Source: Entomortierella parvispora
Lineage: Eukaryota > Mortierellomycota > Mortierellomycetes > Mortierellales > Mortierellaceae
Length of the DNA stretch: 43,918 bases
Assembly: GCA_963573315.1 (NCBI GenBank)
Contig: CAUYJH010000062.1
Location: forward strand, 1-43,918
Direction of reading: 5' to 3'
The notes under the pieces were generated by a model that did not search any database, was not told the origin of the DNA, and was given only the letters and a program-made list of their open reading frames with translations. Each line of letters begins with the position of its first letter. Position 1 is the stretch's first letter. Positions 31,009-41,271 of this stretch are shown here, piece by piece. Made by a program: the position numbers and the translations under genes.

Positions 31009-34000
31009 ATGATGTCTTCCAACAACACTGCAGGCAAGAGCCATACTCATCCCAAAAGGGTCTCCAAAAAGGATGTATCCCCTTACCTCCCCCTAACTGT
31101 CGGACCTCTTCTCCATCTCCCTCTTTGCAGATGTCACCCCACAGGACGATGCATCCTTCGCAAGCCTCGTCCAAGATATCCAGCTCTCTGCCCAAGGTAA
31201 ACGCGGACAGCGTTCCTCATTCCCTGTCAGAACAAGACGCCAACAGAGACACTCACTCCTCCTCTTGCCATATTCTCGAACCCTCAAACACTCTAGCGGC
31301 TGATCCCGACTCGGTTGAGGCCCATATCCCTAGACTGGTTGCCCAGCTTGAGTCAGCAAAGACCCAATTGAAGGCAGGAGAACACAGCGATGCTCTCTGG
31401 GACCAGGTTGCCAACGACTTTCAGTTCTTTGGTGATGCTGCTCGCAAAGGTACAATTCAAAGAGTAGCATGCTCTCTAAAGCACAGCTTTGGTCGATCTT
31501 TTGTTTCCTCACGGCTCAATTCACGGATCTAACGGACAGTGTCTTTCTGTAGAGGAAGCCAGGACACCCATTGGCAAATCCCCAGTGATCGGATTGATCG
31601 TCGAGTTGGAGGCCTTGAACGGCGAGCGTAGAGCTCATGTTGATACTCAGGCCATGCGTGCCCTCGCCAACGCTTGTGTTGATCACGGTAAGAAAGTCAG
31701 ATATGCACCTGAAGATCCACGGCCTTACCCTCCATCCTCAACTGACGCCTGCTTTCTTGGTATTTCGTACTTTTTTCATATTTATAGAGGCCAACAGATT
31801 GATTCTCTTGAAAGAGAATGCCTTTGATACCATTCTCCAAGTTCTCAGAAATTCGACGCATGCAGATTCGGTCAAGAATGCGTGTGGAGCACTTTTAAAC
31901 ACCACCATGTCTTGTGGTAAAAATTACGAGCGTCATGAGGACACTTCTCAAGAGAAAAAGGAAAAAAGTATGGACTTTTTTTCATGTACACTAACACAAC
32001 AACAACAACGATGATTTGTTGCTTTGAATTGGACTTCTAGAACCTGCACAGACAAAGGTTGTAGAGTTGGGCGCAGTAGAGCAGCTCCTGAAAGTGCTGC
32101 AATCGCAGGATATTGAGGAGAACGAGATCACCGTGACGATTGCTGCACGCGTCTCTGCGTTCTTGTGCGAGCTTGGTAAGGAGGGGGAAAAAAAAGGTGT
32201 TGACCTCATTTTGACCCATCGGTCAATGGACTCTCCCAGTTTCTAGCATGCTCAACATTCTCGATTGCTTCAAAAAATACAGATACAGGAATCCAAGCTG
32301 TCATTAAGGGCTCCGGCATCAAGACATTGATTCAGCTCTTGGAGCGGACGTGCCAGGATGTGGAGTCATACGTGGATATTATTGATGCGGTCACCGACAT
32401 CTTGCGCCCAGTAGCTGCCAAGGATTCTGCTCAAACGGCCATTTTCCAGGAGGGTCTCCTGACCCCTTTGTTGGATATCTTGGAGAACGCAGGAACCTCG
32501 GACGAGGGAAAGACTGAGGAAGAAAAGAAGGAGGACGACAAGAAGTTTGCTGCAATCAAGGCCGATTTGATCGAGGTGGTCGTTTCGGTAACACTAGCTG
32601 GTAAGCGTCCATGCCTTGATGCCAATGAATGTGTCATTTTCGTGGTTCTTACAATTTTTTTTCCCTGTCACTTATTCTTCCCAGATGCCAACATGATTCC
32701 TATTTTCAACAACAAGGAGATTATGAACCGTTTCTTGACGTGGCTCGACTTGGCGGATCGTGAGGATTTGCAAACTTGTGCTGCTCTTTGTCTTGGCAAC
32801 GTGGCGCGTTCTGGTCAGTACACATTTTATTTTGGTTTCTGGATGATGGACGCTGAAGAGACAAGCGGAGTTCTAACAGTAAGCGACTCGACTCTCTTCC
32901 CACAGATCAACATTGTATCAGTCTTGTGCACGAACACCAGGCCGTGGAACCGCTTATTCATGTCGTCCGAAAGGCCATTGACCTGAAGGCGAGCCACGCC
33001 GCCACAGGAGTTCTTCGTAATCTTGCCTTGCCAGGTAATGGAGCAGTTTGGTCATTGAATTTGTATCGAAGCTGATTTAATATTCGATCTGGAAAATTAA
33101 CCGCAAAAGTGATTTTTTTTTTTGGATACTTTGGACCTTCATAGAGAAGAACAGAGAGCAGATGGGTAATGCGGGTGTTATTCAGGCTTGTTTCCCTCTC
33201 CTCAAAAAGGACAATGCTCTGCCACTCCAGTCCAACATTGTTGGCATCTTGAAACGCCTCTGTACAAACGATGGATACAACTCTATCCGCGTCATCTCTG
33301 GTCGCGAACCCTTTGAGACATTGTCATCGACCTCGAATGCAGAATCAGAGCTGGAGACACCACTTTCAACCTTGGTCGAATTGATTGATCGAACAGACGA
33401 CTTTGCATTGAAGAGCGAAGGCACTCGAACGCTGTGCAACCTGATCAAGGTGACTTGGGGAAGTGACAGCATGACGGATATTGATGATGCTTCCGTCAAG
33501 GCTCTTCAACAGACCCTCAGCAAGACCGAGGTCGTGCTGCCCATTGCTGCCATGACCCGTAATCCAAAGTTTGTGGTCCTGCAGAACGAGGGTGTCATCG
33601 CCCTCACCCTCCTCGTCACCAGCCCAACACAAGGTGAGTTTAGGTTGAAAAAGGCACTTCTTTCTCTCCCCTCCCCACGGGGTAAAAGCATGATCGTTGT
33701 CCTAACAATATCGGAGGTATTTCTCGCGTCGATGTAATACTTAGACAAGAATGCGGTTTTGGACTCTCTTGTCTCCGTGGCTGTGACGCCGCAGCCTGAT
33801 CCAGAGACTACCATCACCGAGGATGCACCTGCTGCCGAGAAGGCAGTTTCGTTCACACTCCTGGAGAGTCTCTTGATCTTGATCAAGAACAAGGACGGCA
33901 AGTGCCCTGATGAAGTTCGCACGAACGTCTGTGTGCTTTTGCGAAACGCCCTCGACTCTGCCACGCGCGATGGTGAAGGTAAATTTGACATTATCTCTTT

Positions 34001-34198
34001 TTGCTATGCCCTGAAGATAAAAAGAAAGAACATGTATTAAATTGTTTGGAATATTTTCGTCCGCAAATCCTAGATCCCGCTTACTTGACGTTCCTCAAGT
34101 CCTCTGGTATCAAAGATACTCTTACAGAAGTACACTCGCAGCCCGACACCCGACCATTAGTCAAGACCGCCATTAGCGAGGTCCTTTCTAGACTTTAA
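31009..34198 (+). CDS. RAP1GDS1: SmgGDS (RAP1GDS1)-like armadillo-repeat GTPase regulator
   Basis: SmgGDS proteins bind prenylated small GTPases (Rho/Rap type) through armadillo repeats, acting as chaperones and exchange factors. Exons are 31009-31033, 31131-31196, 31297-31449, 31553-31687, 31788-31916, 32041-32175, 32283-32600, 32685-32813, 32906-33034, 33145-33633, 33745-33978 and 34074-34198, giving 688 residues (human 607). Typical helical stretches are QAMRALANACVDH, NACGALLNTTMSC, QTCAALCLGNVARS, AATGVLRNLALP and SNIVGILKRLCTND. All eleven introns are phase 1 and nearly every junction codon is GAN (Asp/Glu). Intron 1 (31034-31130) is GC-AG with donor G|GCAAGA. The N-terminus is the least certain part: an alternative ATG at 31131 reads a different frame that would join the same repeats if intron 2 were retained. 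The name is by family resemblance. Confidence 0.88.
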
Positions 34199-34269
34199 AC
34201 AAGAAAAGACATTGATTTGACAACAACAATGATGTGTATATTTTATCCTTTTTTCTTCTTTATTGTGGT

Positions 34270-35603
34270 CTACGACCGAGACCCTGAGGGCGTGTTGCCT
34301 CGACTGCTGGATTGCGTATAAACGGGTACGCTCATGTTGCCGTATTGACCGTGTAGGGCTCTATTACGCTCATATTGTGCCCGAAGCGGATGGCTGCTGA
34401 AGCCGCTACTCCCACCAGTGTTCTGTGTTTCAGAGGATGACTGCGGTATCAGGTCGGCTGGAATGTGAGTATTCTCATTTGAATACGAGTCACTATTAGT
34501 GCTTCCACCTGTAAACGTCGCAAAATCCATGATGGGAATCACTGGAGATCCAGACTCATCGTCCTCGGTCTGGAAGCGTTGATAGGGATCCCGTCTCCTG
34601 TCTTGAGTGGGTGTCGGTGTTGGAGGGGGTAGAGTAGTTGTGATACGAGATGGAGATAGAGATGGGGACATTGGGCGGGCATACCCTAGATTACTGTTGT
34701 TGTAGTAGTTGTTGTTGTTGGAGGGTGTCCTGGATCGAGGTAACGTGGAGGATGAAGTTGGGTCCACGACCTGATTCAAAAACATATTGAAGGCGATAGA
34801 GGTTGAAGAGTTTGGCATGAACTCTGCGGGGGAGATTGTGCAGACAGAGATGGCCTCTCCACCATATTTTTGAACCAAGTCCAGAGCTCCATGTCCTCCT
34901 ACACCACCACCACTACCACCTCCGCTGGCGACCATGTCCATTTTTGTGCCAACGACCAGGATTGGAATACTTAATTGGCTATCTCCGTATCCTAATGGCA
35001 TTCCAGAATTCTCCAGGTAGGATCCGATCCATGTCCACAAGTTGTCGTAGCTGCGTCGATTGCACAAATCATGTACGAGGATGATGCCCTGATAGGTCAT
35101 GCCTCGATAAAACATGTTCCTCGTGCTGGGATCTCTCACCGCGGGGGATCCAGAAATGTCGTAAAACTCTATGAACTTTGGCTGGAGTTGATTTCCATAA
35201 CTCGAGGATGAAGCCGAGGACTGATCTGAAGGGCGAGGAAACAGGGAAGGCATCATGGCCGAACGAGCACCTGAGGAGGACCCGGTAGCAGAAGGCACGG
35301 TGGAGGAGTGTAAGCGAACCTGAACATTGCATCCGACGGTTGGTGTGGGCGACGACAGGACCTCTTCATGGCAGAGAGCATGGACCAGGGTCGTCTTTCC
35401 CTAGAAGAAAAAGAAAGGGAAGGGATGAGTAAGCGAAGGAATGAAACTTGGAGGTCATGACTTTGTGCATTCAATGTCCAGATGCAGACAATCTGCACTG
35501 AGAGAGGGGTCCTTACGACGCCCGAGTCGCCGAGGACAAGGACCTTGAAACTATCGTCCGTGTGGTGGGAGGCAGCCCTGTGCGTGTCGTTTGTCTTGTA
35601 CAT
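34270..35603 (-). CDS. RABL3-like small GTPase with long Ser/Pro-rich tail
   Basis: Exons are 35603-35517 and 35400-34270, giving 405 residues, against about 236 in animal RABL3. The P-loop is VLVLGDSGVGKTTLVHALC (Gly25-Thr32), split by a phase-0 intron between Val29 and Gly30. TPTVGCNVQVRLHS fits RABL3 switch I, IEFYDISGSPA stands where most Rabs have WDTAGQE, GIILVHDLCNRRS follows, and VVGTKMD is the guanine-specifying motif. The missing switch II Gln is normal for RABL3, which has unusual nucleotide handling. An insert of about 40 Ser-rich residues follows switch I. Past about residue 235 the tail is disordered (poly-Asn, Ser/Pro) and lacks a C-terminal prenylation Cys, also as in RABL3. 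The start at 35603 gives a short hydrophilic leader before the first strand. Confidence 0.82.
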
Positions 35604-35689
35604 GGATGCGGGAGTGAGGATGGATGAAGAGACGATGCAAGAGAATAAACGCGTGTAGAGTTCGTGGCACACGCGCCACCAAAAGCCTC

Positions 35690-35709
35690 TTTTTTTTTTT
35701 TTTTTTTTT
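35690..35709. repeat. T20 tract (A20 on the minus strand) beyond the helicase remnant
   Basis: Twenty T residues on the plus strand. Read in the direction of the helicase fragment this is A20, 110 bases after the stop and directly preceded by TTGAAT. It may be a retroposed poly(A) tail or simply one of the many homopolymers here. Confidence 0.7.
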
Positions 35710-35819
35710 ATTCAATGAATAGGCAGAGAGCTGGGATCGGTGACCTGGTATTGATTCCAGCCCGTAGTTGAGTTCTTGCGTAAGAAGCGATCGAGATACT
35801 CTCAGATTTCTGAGTATCG

Positions 35820-36806
35820 CTAGAACTCCATCTCGTCCATCTCATCGTCTTCCTCAAGCCTGTCCTTTTTTCTCGCTGCTTCGATGCGGTCATTGAGCTC
35901 GACCAGTTTCTCGCTGAGCTCTTCTTTATGGGAATCGTACAATGCGTCCCACGTTTTGGCCGTGATCCTGGAAACAGACCGAGGGTTCGTGATGTGCTGG
36001 CACTCCTCGGCGAGTAGCTCCATAACGCTGTCACTAATAACTTCCTCTGGTTCAAAGTCCTCGTCACCTTTCAGAGAATCGTGACAAAAGGCGGCCCTCC
36101 ACTCCTTAATTGCCAAACGGAAGCACAACTTCTCAACCTCTGTTCGTCTTGGATATCGCCTTTCTTTCCTTGCTTGGCCAACCACGGGTGGCGTAGTAAC
36201 AGCGGGTATATTGCGGCCCTGTCGAGTCCGATCCTTTGGTATATGCAGGCTGTCGAGGATCTCGCTCAACGTTTGACGGCGACACTTTGTGGTAGTGATG
36301 TATCGATAAACATTGTCATCGACATCTTTTTCGTCTGGCGTAAGGCTCGGAACCAAGAGGATGGCTTGTCCTTGGATATCTGGATTACGAGCAGCTCCGT
36401 CAAAGCGTCGGACAAGGGAAGACATGGATGGAGGATAGCCCCATTGAATCACGCGTTCAACACCGTTAAATTCATACCTCACTCCTCCGACTTCTGTGGT
36501 CAAAAGCAGATCGAGTTTGTTGTCCTTGAACTCGTTCATGATGCGTGCCTTGTATCCATCTGAAAATACCGCGTGAAAGACACCGATTCGAGCCTCAGAG
36601 TTCTGGGATCGTAGGAACTGTCCGGCTTCAACGGCTTCGAGTGCGTTGTTGAAGTAGACGATGGTCTTTTTCTTGTCACCAAGGGTGAACAGCAGGTCCC
36701 AGAATGAGCCAGACTTGTCGCTCTGTTCCCTAACAGAGTAGAAGAGACTTGATCGGACACTACTCATGGCGTTGGGTGAATGTGATGAATGAATGTCGAC
36801 ATGCAT
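35820..36806 (-). pseudogene. RecQ-like helicase C-terminal fragment, 5'-truncated and motif-degenerate
   Basis: An intronless frame of 328 residues holds only the second helicase domain and a C-terminal extension. Recognisable parts are KKTIVYFNNALEAVEAGQFL (motif IV region), VFHAVFSDGYKARIMNEFKD, LDLLLTTEVGGVRYEFNGVE (motif V region), VIQWGYPPSMSSLVRRFDGA (motif VI region) and KCRRQTLSEILDSL, like the Cys-Arg-Arg start of the RecQ zinc region. The ATP-binding first domain (Walker A, DEAH box) is absent here and I find none upstream before the next gene. The motif VI arginine finger (normally GRxxR) reads DGAAR, so the first Arg is missing. ATPase activity is therefore unlikely. It could be a decayed copy or a helicase-derived protein still in use, since the frame is open and ends in a tidy acidic tail. 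A second ATG at 36767 is also possible. Confidence 0.65.
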
Positions 36807-36928
36807 GGAACTGTTTGGTCAAAAAATTTAGCTCAACAAGGCACGGAAGCCCTTAAGCACCGTCGCGTGTTGGGTGGTGTCGTATGTATTGTGAATCGGC
36901 CATGGCTTCTTTCCTTGCACTAACAGTA

Positions 36929-36961
36929 ATGTAAATAGACTACTATTCGATTTATTTACAT
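36929..36961. repeat. 9-base inverted repeat with UGUAAAUA motifs in the SUR7-like 3' flank
   Basis: ATGTAAATA (36929-36937) and TATTTACAT (36953-36961) can pair with a 15-base loop. Read on the minus strand, after the stop at 37005, it holds TGTAAATA, the Puf3-type site, overlapping AATAAA. It could act in 3' end formation or mRNA control. Confidence 0.4.
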
Positions 36962-36972
36962 GCAAATAGGAG

Positions 36973-36996
36973 CGTGGGAACGTGGGAACGTGGGAA
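36973..36996. repeat. Three perfect tandem copies of CGTGGGAA
   Basis: The 8-base unit is repeated three times without gaps, eight bases beyond the stop of the SUR7-like gene, so in its 3' untranslated region. Confidence 0.8.
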
Positions 36997-37004
36997 ACGG
37001 TACC

Positions 37005-37988
37005 CTACGCCAATGGCTCGGTGATCTCCTCCTTGGACGCAGACATGTCCCTTTGCCGCCGCTCGAGACGACCTGGACAGCATACTGCAAAGGCCCCAAA
37101 GAGAGACCCAAATACTGTCACAGGCACCAACGCCAGCGTGATCCAGATACCTGGTCCAAAGTTGACCTCTGCTTCAGGCATCAGGTGGTTCTCGTAATGG
37201 ACTTTACGCGTACCATACACCGTAAGCACAACGACCAGCAACAGCACACACGAGAGTGTCACCAGCAATGACAAAAAGGCCGAAAGCGCATGCAACCAGC
37301 GCGTACGGAAACGAGGGAATAGCGCGACAAACGAGAGCAAGAACGCGATGAACGCCAGGCAAGTTGCTATTGAGGTTCAAAGGGAGGTTTTAGTGACTGA
37401 AGTACGGAAGAGGGGTTCTTAAGGATAGCTCCTCTTTCTTTTATACCTACCAGGGATGTAAAGAACGGTCACCTTGTTGAAGTTTCGAATGGCATCAGAC
37501 ACGTATTGCTGGTCAACGTGGTAAATGGCAGGAATTGGTTCTGCAGTGTGTGCAAGCCATTATTCCATTCGAGGAGATAAAGAGTTAGAAAGAAACAATA
37601 AAGCATTGAGTGAGGGGATGATTGGCATCTTGAGATTTTCACTTACCAAGAGTGTAACCAATCTTGCCGTTGCTGCACTCATTGACTACATTATCAGTGC
37701 CCTCGCAAAAATTCCAGAGACCAAAAGTCAAAAAGTCGTATGTCATGTCCAACCAACCACCTTGTGGTCCGTTGCCACTCGTGTAGGCAACCTGTGTGGA
37801 CCGAATGAAAAGATGAGATCGGTGTTGTGTCTATTGTGGATTAACTTTGTGTAACAAAGCTCTAGGTTTACCTTCATGAAGTAGAAGCTAGTAAAGAAGC
37901 GAGCAATGGCCAGGTCGCCGACAGTGACCAAGAACAGCAGCAGTGCTGCTATCAAGTTGACAAGGAAAGATACAACGGGGATGAACAT
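37005..37988 (-). CDS. SUR7/PalI-family four-pass plasma membrane protein
   Basis: Exons are 37988-37872, 37791-37647, 37540-37451 and 37366-37005, giving 237 residues. The first helix is VVSFLVNLIAALLLFLVTVG. The extracellular loop reads LDMTYDFLTFGLWNFCEGTD with a second Cys in VVNECSNGKIGYTL; the W-x-x-C-x-n-C arrangement is the Sur7/PalI hallmark, resembling claudins. Three more hydrophobic segments follow (LAFIAFLLSFVALF, LLVTLSCVLLLVVVLTVYG, GIWITLALVPVTVFGSLFG) and then a short basic cytosolic tail. Family members mark eisosomes (Sur7) or act in pH signalling (PalI/Rim9); the sequence does not decide between these. All four exons join in frame with GT-AG borders. Confidence 0.85.
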
Positions 37989-39938
37989 GTTTGGCAGGAG
38001 GTGGGAGGTAGTGGTAGTGGCTTGGTGTCCAGTTTGAAATAAAGGTTGTTTTGCATGAATAAGAGCGGGCGAACAGAGGGCATGGTCGTCTTTATATACA
38101 GTCGAAAGAACGAGGGACCAAGCTTTTGGAGGAGAGATGTCATTCGAAGGGGGTGGCGAACAGTGGAGACGGCACAAGGAGGGACGATAAGCGGGAAAAG
38201 TCCAGGATAGAATAGAAACCGGCCGACCGTGTCTCTCTGTCACTCAGTCTATGGATGATCTCTCCCTGCACCCTCCTTTTCTCCTTTCAGGTTGCGCGAA
38301 AAACAGATTGTTTTTTTGTCAGCGACGATGTGCATTGAGAAGAGTGCGTCCATCTACCGTGGGCAGATGTGAAGAAGGAGTGCCAGTTCCAGGGATGATC
38401 CAGCTCTTGTTTTTGGTCTTGTTTTTGCCGCTCAAACAACAGGAAAGATGCCGGTCAGGGGACAGAGGACGCAGGAAAGGGCAAGGGATGGGATCAACAG
38501 CAATAAAAAGCAGGATCTCTCCTTTCTTATCCCTCGATCTCGTCGATAGATGGTCTAACCTCACGCTTCCCGCAACCCGGTTACTGCAGGGTCAACCTTC
38601 GGTCAAAGGGGAGACTGCTCTTCTCTGCATGGTAGACTGTGGGTCCGTCAACTTGAAAACAAAGTACGCGCCGTGCTAGGACATGCATTATCCGTTCAGG
38701 GCCATCTTTCGCACGCCCCTTGCCGCCATTGTTTCGACATCCAACCTCAACGCAATCTCCCGAGTCCATTTTCCATTTCTTTTTATTACACCCACCGGCT
38801 CCCTTCTGTCTGTGAGTGTCGAGCGTCTGTGTGCTCGTAGGGATAATTTCTGTTAAGATCGCCTTTAAATTCAAAAGCGGGTTCCAAAGAACAAGCAGTG
38901 TAGCAGTGCATGGCGTCACTCTAGGGTTGAGCCGATAACAGTGCCCTGTAAAAAAGAGGTGGTTTTGTAGATGATCTACAAGTGCTAGGCGTGTGTGAAC
39001 GAAAGAAGGGGCTCGTTCACAGCGAGACGCGCTTATTGCAATTCCCTGGCCGTAACAGGCAAGTCATCTCGAGAAAGAAAGTCAAGGAGGTCAAGGCGGG
39101 GGATGGCACCCTGGAGGACCCTTTTTTCGAAGGATTGCAATGGGTCAGACTCCGTTCAGACATCCCGAGCAAAGTATACCTAGAACAAAGGCCGTGTCTC
39201 AGTGGAATAAAATAAAACAGTAAAATCTGGCCCTTTCAGGTTCAAGGCCGATGATGAAGAAACCAGGGGGAGGCGGAGTCGTTTACGTGGCGAGCGACCT
39301 GAACTGGTGGATTGCGCAGGAAAAACACAAGCAAGGTTAGACGCAAAGAATCTCCACATCCGGTCCCCAACAACGTGCGGAGTCCTACGAGCGGAGCCAA
39401 CGGCATCGTCTACCGTCAGCCAGCCGCGGGAAGAGGCCTGCATCCCCGAAAAGGAGCATGAGCGCACAGAGCAGACGAGCACGGGTTTGTTTGGTCGCAC
39501 AAGACAACGACGTTGCAAGACGAGACGGCCTCAAAGGGCGGATTTGCCCCATCAAAAAAGAAAAGGAAAAAAAGAATCAAGAAGCAAGAAATGTGTTTGT
39601 TTATCTAGGGCATTGGGCGCCATGGTGCCATGTACCCTGCTCCTCTTGAGTTCAGCAGTAGAATGAAAGATAGGGAGAGGGGAAAGAAAAGAAAAGAAAA
39701 GAAAAGAAAAGAAAAGAAAAGAAAAGAAAAGGAACAGTGGAGACAGTTCCCGAGGGGCAGGGGTCGCCTCGGAGAAATCCTTTGCGAGAGAAGAGGAAGA
39801 AGAAGAGGAAGAAGACACTGGCGGAGTTTTCCTTTCTCACACCGTTGGGACAGAAAAGGACTTTTTTTTCTCTTCTTCTTCTTCTTCTTCTGCCTTCTTC
39901 TCTCCCCCATTCATTCATTCTTCTCATTCCCAAACACC
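37989..39938. other. Long divergent region between SUR7-like and elongase genes
   Basis: This is the largest gene-free stretch, 1.95 kb. Frames here are short and without family resemblance. Near 39613-39635 there is an imperfect palindrome (GGGCGCCATGGTGCC). From 39660 to 39900 the plus strand turns purine-rich then pyrimidine-rich (CTT repeats, 39870-39890), the elongase promoter and leader. Confidence 0.5.
39686..39730. repeat. GAAAA pentanucleotide microsatellite, nine copies
   Basis: Nine perfect GAAAA units lie about 210 bases before the elongase start. Copy number is expected to vary between strains. Confidence 0.9.
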
Positions 39939-40996
39939 ATGGAGTCCATTCAGATCTTCAAGGACCTCGGCGCAAAGTACCTCAACCTTGACTTTGAGGA
40001 CGACCGCCACATCTTCAAGAACACCCAGGACTGGGCCATCGCCCCCCAGCCCGAGGGTATTCTGTATCCCGAGTACCATGACATTCTCGTCAACTGGCGC
40101 ACGCCCTTCATCGTCGCTGCCCTCTATGTCCTCATGGTCGTTCTCTTGAACCCCAAGCAGGGCAAAGTCTCTCGAGTGGTTGCTGCCTCCAATGCTTCCA
40201 AGGAGGGCGCCAAGGACAAGCAAGAGCTCTCCCAGTCCTCATCCGCCATGACCGCCCTGGTCTTTGTTCACAACACCATCCTCTGCGTCTACTCTGCCTG
40301 GACTTTTTACGGAATGTTCTTTGCCTGGAAGAAGGCCTTATCTACCCACACCTTCTTGGAGGCTGTAAGTCGATAGTATACATTACAAAAAGGGACCAAG
40401 AGGAGGTGGATGATTATCCACACTTATGATTCTGTTGACTGACATGTTCTCCCTTTTTTTCCCTTTTACAGGTTTGCGACACTGACGGCACCTTCTGGAA
40501 CAGTCTCGGTTACTACTCGTACTACTTTTACCTCTCCAAGTACTACGAGATTGTCGATACCATCATCATTCTTCTCAAGGGACGTCGCTCTTCGCTCTTG
40601 CAGACCTACCACCACGCTGGCGCCATCATCACCATGTACCTGGGTTACAACTACCGCGCTCACCCCATCTGGATCTTCACCACCTTCAACTCGTTCGTGC
40701 ACACTATCATGTACGCCTACTATGCCGCCACCTCTGTCGGATTGAAGCCTCCTGGCAAGAAGTACTTGACCTCGATGCAGATCACCCAGTTCTGGGTCGG
40801 TACCTCTTTGGCCTTCTGGTACGAGATTGGTGCTCCCAAGGGCTGCTTCTCCAACACTGGCTCTCGTTTCGCTATCTGGACCGTCCTCGCCTATGTCTTC
40901 CCCTTGATCTACCTCTTCACTGCTTTTGCCAGAAAGATGTACGGAAACAGAGTCAAGGCCGCCCAGGCTGCCAAGATTGCAAAGAAGGAGAACTAA
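39939..40996 (+). CDS. ELO-family long-chain fatty acid elongase (MALCE1-like)
   Basis: A 3-ketoacyl-CoA synthase of the ER membrane that adds two carbons to fatty acyl-CoA. Exons are 39939-40364 and 40472-40996, phase 0, giving 316 residues. The ELO core is LSKYYEIVDTIIILLKGRRS, LLQTYHHAGAIITMYLGYNY (His-His at 189-190), FNSFVHTIMYAYYAATSVGL and KKYLTSMQITQFW; the end is Lys-rich (AAQAAKIAKKEN), an ER-retention-like tail. The His box is QTYHH rather than HVYHH, as in Mortierella alpina MALCE1. From memory that protein also shares GKVSRVVA, GRRSSLLQTYHHAG and PPGKKYLTSMQITQF. A MALCE1-like enzyme would extend saturated, monounsaturated or C18 polyunsaturated acids; exact specificity cannot be read. 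This protein has about 40 extra N-terminal residues. AATAAA lies at 41224-41229. Confidence 0.93.
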
Positions 40997-41271
40997 AGAA
41001 AAAAAAAAAAAAGTTGCCGAGCCCAAGCCCAGATCAGGCGCAGTTCCTTTTTTTCTTCTGTTCTTTTCTTTTTTATTTCTTCAAGTGATTCATACCAAAC
41101 ACGTACACACAAAACCACAAACGCACCCTCCACCCCTCCCACACACACTTTCTCTTGTAAGCATCCTCCCTCCTCCTCCAGCATTTGTAGATCACCTTCA
41201 ACTTCATTTTCTTTTTTGTTCACAATAAACAGATTGTCATTTCAAAAAAAAAAGTTTATAATCGAGGTTGT

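Noticed and set aside
36781-37004. Target-site duplication for the helicase remnant
   Set aside because: Bases next to the T20 tract (ACCAAAAGCCTC) have only weak likeness to GGAAGCCCTTAA near 36845, not enough to claim a duplication.
39180-39666. Frames of 112-119 codons before the elongase
   Set aside because: Random-looking basic sequence in promoter DNA, overlapping on both strands.
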